Shown piece by piece: positions 5,357 to 7,492 of a stretch of DNA of 7,492 bases. Position 1 is the stretch's first letter, and each line of letters begins with the position of its first letter. The stretch is from Parachlamydia sp. (lineage in GTDB: Bacteria > Chlamydiota > Chlamydiia > Chlamydiales > Parachlamydiaceae). The translations under genes and the position numbers were made by a program. The notes below the pieces were generated by a model. That model saw only the letters and a list, made by a program, of their open reading frames with translations, searched no databases and was not told the origin of the DNA. The stretch lies in the NCBI GenBank assembly GCA_021298935.1, contig JAJTHR010000105.1, positions 1 through 7,492 on the forward strand, in the 5' to 3' direction.

Positions 5357-5995
5357 ATGAGAAAATTGATTTTATTTTTTTCACTTTGCATATCTTTTTG
5401 TCTTTGTGCTGAGCCAGCCATCGATTCGACCAGACGCAAAATGAAGCACCATTTTAAAAAGCGTAAAAATGCTCCGCAAGGCCTTCCGGGACCCCAAGGC
5501 CTTCCGGGACCCCAAGGCCCTCCTGGACCCCAAGGCCTTCCGGGGAAGCAAGGAAGCCAAGGTATTGAAGGCATACAGGGAAAGCCAGGAGAACAAGGTC
5601 CTGCAGGGATTTTTGAAATAAACTACACTTTAACTCTTCAACAAGAACCTCCCGAAAAAGTGATTGATCATTTAAGTCAGCCTGAATTAGGAGCTTTTTT
5701 TCATGTTCCTTTAAATGAAGAAGCAGAAGAGGTCCTGGCCTGGGAAATTCCCATGGAAGGCATTTATCACATCGTATGGGGCTTGATGGGGGGTAAAACG
5801 GAGCTTCAATTAACGATCAATGATTTTTCGATTGATTCAATGGAAGTGGATACACACAATCAAACGAATGCCTATTCTTTAATCGTTAGATTAAATGAAG
5901 GTGATCAAATCAGCATCAAAAAAGGATGGGATGAGAACTTTGAGTTCGATCAAGACCAAACAGCCTTTTTGATCATCAAACGCATTCATGATTAA
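5357..5995 (+). CDS. Exported collagen-like protein with C1q/BclA-like C-terminal domain
   Basis: 212 residues. Residues 1-19 (MRKLILFFSLCISFCLCA) form a signal peptide with likely cleavage after A18 (LCA|EP). Residues 25-40 are strongly basic (RRKMKHHFKKRKNAP). Residues 42-83 are 14 uninterrupted Gly-X-Y triplets (GLP GPQ GLP GPQ GPP GPQ, then GKQ, GSQ, GIE, GIQ, GKP, GEQ, GPA), enough to suggest a short collagen triple helix. Residues 85-212 alternate hydrophobic beta strands (GAFFHVPL, VLAWEIPMEGIYHIVWGLMG, ELQLTINDF, AYSLIVRLNEGDQISIKKGW, TAFLIIKRI). The L-N-x-G-D-Q-I and final F-L-I-I strand resemble the trimeric C1q/TNF/BclA-type jelly roll. The expected form is a secreted or surface trimer with a globular head. 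The start is supported by TAAGG 5 bp upstream. It is followed by a GC hairpin and a convergent gene. The function is not established; adhesion or spore-coat-like surface display are analogies only. Confidence 0.8.
   Translation: MRKLILFFSLCISFCLCAEPAIDSTRRKMKHHFKKRKNAPQGLPGPQGLPGPQGPPGPQGLPGKQGSQGIEGIQGKPGEQGPAGIFEINYTLTLQQEPPEKVIDHLSQPELGAFFHVPLNEEAEEVLAWEIPMEGIYHIVWGLMGGKTELQLTINDFSIDSMEVDTHNQTNAYSLIVRLNEGDQISIKKGWDENFEFDQDQTAFLIIKRIHD
5480..5551 (+). repeat. 18-bp tandem repeats encoding the collagen triplets
   Basis: The unit GGCCTTCCGGGACCCCAA (two Gly-X-Y triplets) is present twice exactly (5480-5497, 5498-5515), then as diverged copies at 5516-5533 and 5534-5551. Because the unit is a multiple of 9 bp, slippage would change collagen length without breaking the frame. 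Confidence 0.85.
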
Positions 5996-5999
5996 AATT

Positions 6000-6019
6000 G
6001 CGGGCGCCAGGCGGCCCGC
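6000..6019. terminator. GC-rich hairpin between convergent genes
   Basis: GCGGGC (6000-6005) pairs with GCCCGC (6014-6019) around an 8-nt loop, filling the 24 bp between two convergent stop codons. It lacks a proper T-run on the plus side and has only AATTTTAA on the minus side. It is a probable weak bidirectional terminator. Confidence 0.55.
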
Positions 6020-6748
6020 TTAAGACACCTTGCAAGGTTCAGGATGATTATATATATTTTCAAATAAATAATTTCTATAAACGGAATGACACAAAAAATA
6101 TTCTGTGATTAAATCCATTAATTCTGAGGGAAACACATTCTTGGATCTAACTTCACGCAAAGCCTTTATTTGATAAATCATTTTATATTTAAATTTTTTA
6201 ATATCATGCTGCAAGGCCATCAAATCGCAAGGAATCTGAAAGGCTTCATCCCCAGCAAAAAATTTACAGTGTTTTAACTGACCAGTTAATTCATTCTTTT
6301 TAAGCTCAGTCAGCGGCAATGAAAAAATCCATTCTTTCACTAGTTCGATGTTAATTAAACTCCCATAGACGCTTAAAAGCTCGCTTTTGTTTCTTTCAGC
6401 TGATGGCCCTTTAAAAGAAAGGGACAATCCTTTTTTTTGACTCATCAAGGCCCAGCCAAGCCCTCTATTAGGAAGATGCAGACAGCTATTAAACAAAGCA
6501 ATTAAACCATTAGTGCCTTTTTCATAATGAGTCGATTTCCAAAAATCTTCGGCTTTTACTTTAATAAGAAAAAGATGCGGTTGAAAAATCTCCACTGTGT
6601 GCGCCTGACGAGCTAAACGGAAGCCCACCCCTTCCTTAATCAAAAATTTTTCAATTTTTCCATTAGTGGATGCATCATTGGAAACAATGTAAAATCTTTC
6701 CGGTCGCGACGGATAACAGACAAAGGAAGCTGGATGAACAGTATTCAT
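6020..6748 (-). CDS. Hypothetical protein, 242 residues, possible C-terminal F-box-like helix
   Basis: I do not recognise the family. No signal peptide or membrane segment is seen. The protein is basic and mixed alpha/beta: residues 17-64 look like strands and turns (RFYIVSND, KIEKFLIKEGVGFRLARQ, TVEIFQPHLFLIKV). Residues 79-116 are NGLIALFNSCLHLPNRGLGW, then KKGLSLSFKG. Residues 122-205 are helical and charged. Near the C terminus, 206-219 (FPSELMDLITEYFL) resembles the first helix of an F-box or PRANC-type F-box (L-P-x-E-L-x-x-x-I-x-x-Y-L), but the second half of an F-box is not evident. The ATG at 6748 follows a weak AGGT sequence. The frame is long, complete and free of a longer competing frame, so it is probably a real gene. 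It converges on the collagen-like gene. A host-directed role is only a guess. Confidence 0.65.
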   Translation of the reverse strand: MNTVHPASFVCYPSRPERFYIVSNDASTNGKIEKFLIKEGVGFRLARQAHTVEIFQPHLFLIKVKAEDFWKSTHYEKGTNGLIALFNSCLHLPNRGLGWALMSQKKGLSLSFKGPSAERNKSELLSVYGSLINIELVKEWIFSLPLTELKKNELTGQLKHCKFFAGDEAFQIPCDLMALQHDIKKFKYKMIYQIKALREVRSKNVFPSELMDLITEYFLCHSVYRNYLFENIYNHPEPCKVS

Positions 6749-7084
6749 TATTTACCTATTAAAGTTTAATATAATCTAAATTTATTTTATTTTAACCATG
6801 TAAATATAGTGTTAATATTTTATTAATTAATAGTTATTAAATTAGAATTATTTTAAACAAATAAAAAGCAACTAAATAGGATTTTAAAATCACTAGAAAG
6901 AGTATTCTAGTTAATGAAAAGATCAATTTTTATTCAAATTAGAGTAAGATAGAATCGAATTCTATACGGCGAATAATATTCAATCATGCAAGTTGGGCTG
7001 ACGGCTGGCTTTAAACCTTTCCAATTGTGAGATCTACCCTACGGTTAGATAAGATAACTTGCTAAAAGCAGCTTGACTGAAGTA
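6749..7084. other. AT-rich gene-free stretch with small palindromes
   Basis: 336 bp with no supported gene. It holds two perfect short inverted repeats: ACTAGAA/TTCTAGT (6892-6898 and 6905-6911) and ATAGAA/TTCTAT (6949-6954 and 6960-6965). It must also contain the promoter of the minus-strand 242-residue gene, but no hexamer pair with correct spacing stands out. Confidence 0.5.
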
Positions 7085-7246
7085 ATACCATTTCCCGAAA
7101 TTAAAATCATAAGTTTGACTTATGATCACCTTCATCTTTAAAAGATCTCTCCTTGTTGATATTCAAAGATATCAACTTCGAAAAGATCTTTTAAATCTGA
7201 AGCGCTGAAAAGTCAACTTTATGGTTTTATTTTTGGGAAATGGTAT
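7085..7246. repeat. 162-bp near-palindromic element (MITE-like)
   Basis: The ends ATACCATTTCCC (7085-7096) and GGGAAATGGTAT (7235-7246) are perfect inverted repeats. Inward the arms continue to match imperfectly: TTGACTT near 7114-7121 against AAGTCAA near 7210-7216, a perfect 12-bp pair TTTAAAAGATCT/AGATCTTTTAAA (7137-7148 and 7184-7195), and a central hairpin GTTGATAT/ATATCAAC (7155-7162 and 7169-7176). A side hairpin ATCATAAGT-TTG-ACTTATGAT lies at 7106-7126. The whole unit can fold as one long stem. No coding capacity and no convincing target duplication are seen. Its ends differ from those of the 4914-5075 element, so it is a different family of the same size. Confidence 0.7.
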
Positions 7247-7324
7247 AACTTTTAGGAAAGCTTTTGCACAAGCTGAAGTGTGTTACCATCTTTATCTTTA
7301 ATCGTCACTTTTCTTTTGGTAAAA

Positions 7325-7447
7325 ATCACTGAGAATCGGCCATTTGGCGATCAACAGAATCGGCCATCCTATCGCGATCATTTAGAATCGGCCATTTGGC
7401 GTTTTCGTTTGATCCACAAGTGCGCAATCACTCAGAATCAGCCACCC
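7325..7447 (+). repeat. Four spaced copies of an ATCA-n-AGAATCGGCCA motif
   Basis: AGAATCGGCCA starts at 7332, 7356 and 7384, with a variant AGAATCAGCCA at 7434. Each is preceded by ATCA 2-3 nt upstream, and copies 1 and 3 continue TTTGGCG. Start-to-start spacings are 24, 28 and 50 bp, close to a 25-bp period with one gap. Multiple internal repeats of this kind, including GGCCGATTC-type sequences, are known at the ends of IS21-family elements as transposase-binding sites, so this may be an IS21-like end whose genes lie to the right or are lost. The flanking 7247-7324 and 7448-7492 show no gene. Confidence 0.6.
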
Positions 7448-7492
7448 TTTTCATCAAGTTGAGTTTCATTTTTATTAAAGATTTTACTTCTC

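Noticed and set aside
5387..5413. Lipobox in the collagen-like signal peptide
   Set aside because: The Cys residues in SFCLCAEP lack the required small residue (G/A/S) just before the Cys; ordinary signal peptidase cleavage after LCA fits better.
5347..5596. Minus-strand Gly/Pro-rich frames (two)
   Set aside because: They are antisense readings of the 18-bp collagen repeats. The plus-strand frame has a signal peptide, ribosome-binding site and a folded C-terminal domain.
6985..7029. Mini-ORF starting MQVGLTAGF
   Set aside because: Only 14 codons, with no ribosome-binding site and no support.
7325..7447. CRISPR array
   Set aside because: The conserved unit is only 11-18 bp, copies are imperfect, spacings are uneven (24, 28, 50) and no cas gene is present.
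7280..7462. 60-codon plus-strand frame
   Set aside because: It reads across the four AGAATCGGCCA motifs. The residues are dictated by the repeats, no ribosome-binding site is present and no family is recognised.

Overview
The window looks like an accessory stretch of a chromosome from an amoeba-associated chlamydia (Parachlamydiaceae-like). This rests on three things: an F-box-like protein ending in a eukaryotic prenylation motif, a large Ala/Asn/Ser/Pro-rich protein with the look of a chlamydial type III effector, and dense debris of IS elements and inverted repeats in an AT-rich background. The assignment is an inference. No rRNA, tRNA or core gene is present to fix it.

Layout. 1-351 holds two IS5-family fragments, one inserted in the other: the start of a transposase running off the left edge, and an older transposase remnant with its outer IS end near 351. 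352-568 is AT-rich, with an IS-end-like sequence and a terminator serving the next gene. 569-853 (minus) encodes a 94-residue F-box-like protein ending in the CaaX box CIIL, with a plausible promoter at 890-919. 975-1109 is a 135-bp inverted-repeat element. 1127-2035 (minus) encodes a tandem-domain GNAT acetyltransferase. A 122-bp divergent spacer then leads to the 897-residue effector candidate (2158-4851, plus), which has a strong Shine-Dalgarno and a strong bidirectional terminator.

4909-5080 is a 162-bp non-coding mobile element with 29-bp terminal inverted repeats (28/29 matched) and a 5-bp target duplication. Its terminal sequence recurs inside the 975-1109 element, so the two are related. 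5357-5995 (plus) encodes a small exported collagen-like protein with 14 Gly-X-Y triplets and a C1q/BclA-like C-terminal domain. It converges on 6020-6748 (minus), an unrecognised 242-residue protein with a possible F-box-like helix near its C terminus. 6749-7492 has no convincing gene. It holds small palindromes, a second 162-bp near-palindromic element (7085-7246) and four spaced copies of an AGAATCGGCCA-type motif (7325-7447) resembling a transposase-binding end.

No metabolic pathway or operon is visible. The genes are single units with their own signals, separated by repeats. The shared theme is host interaction: probable ubiquitin-ligase recruitment and membrane targeting (F-box/CaaX), possible ESCRT interaction (PSAP motif in the large protein) and a surface collagen-like protein. 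The F-box/CaaX protein is the most notable item.
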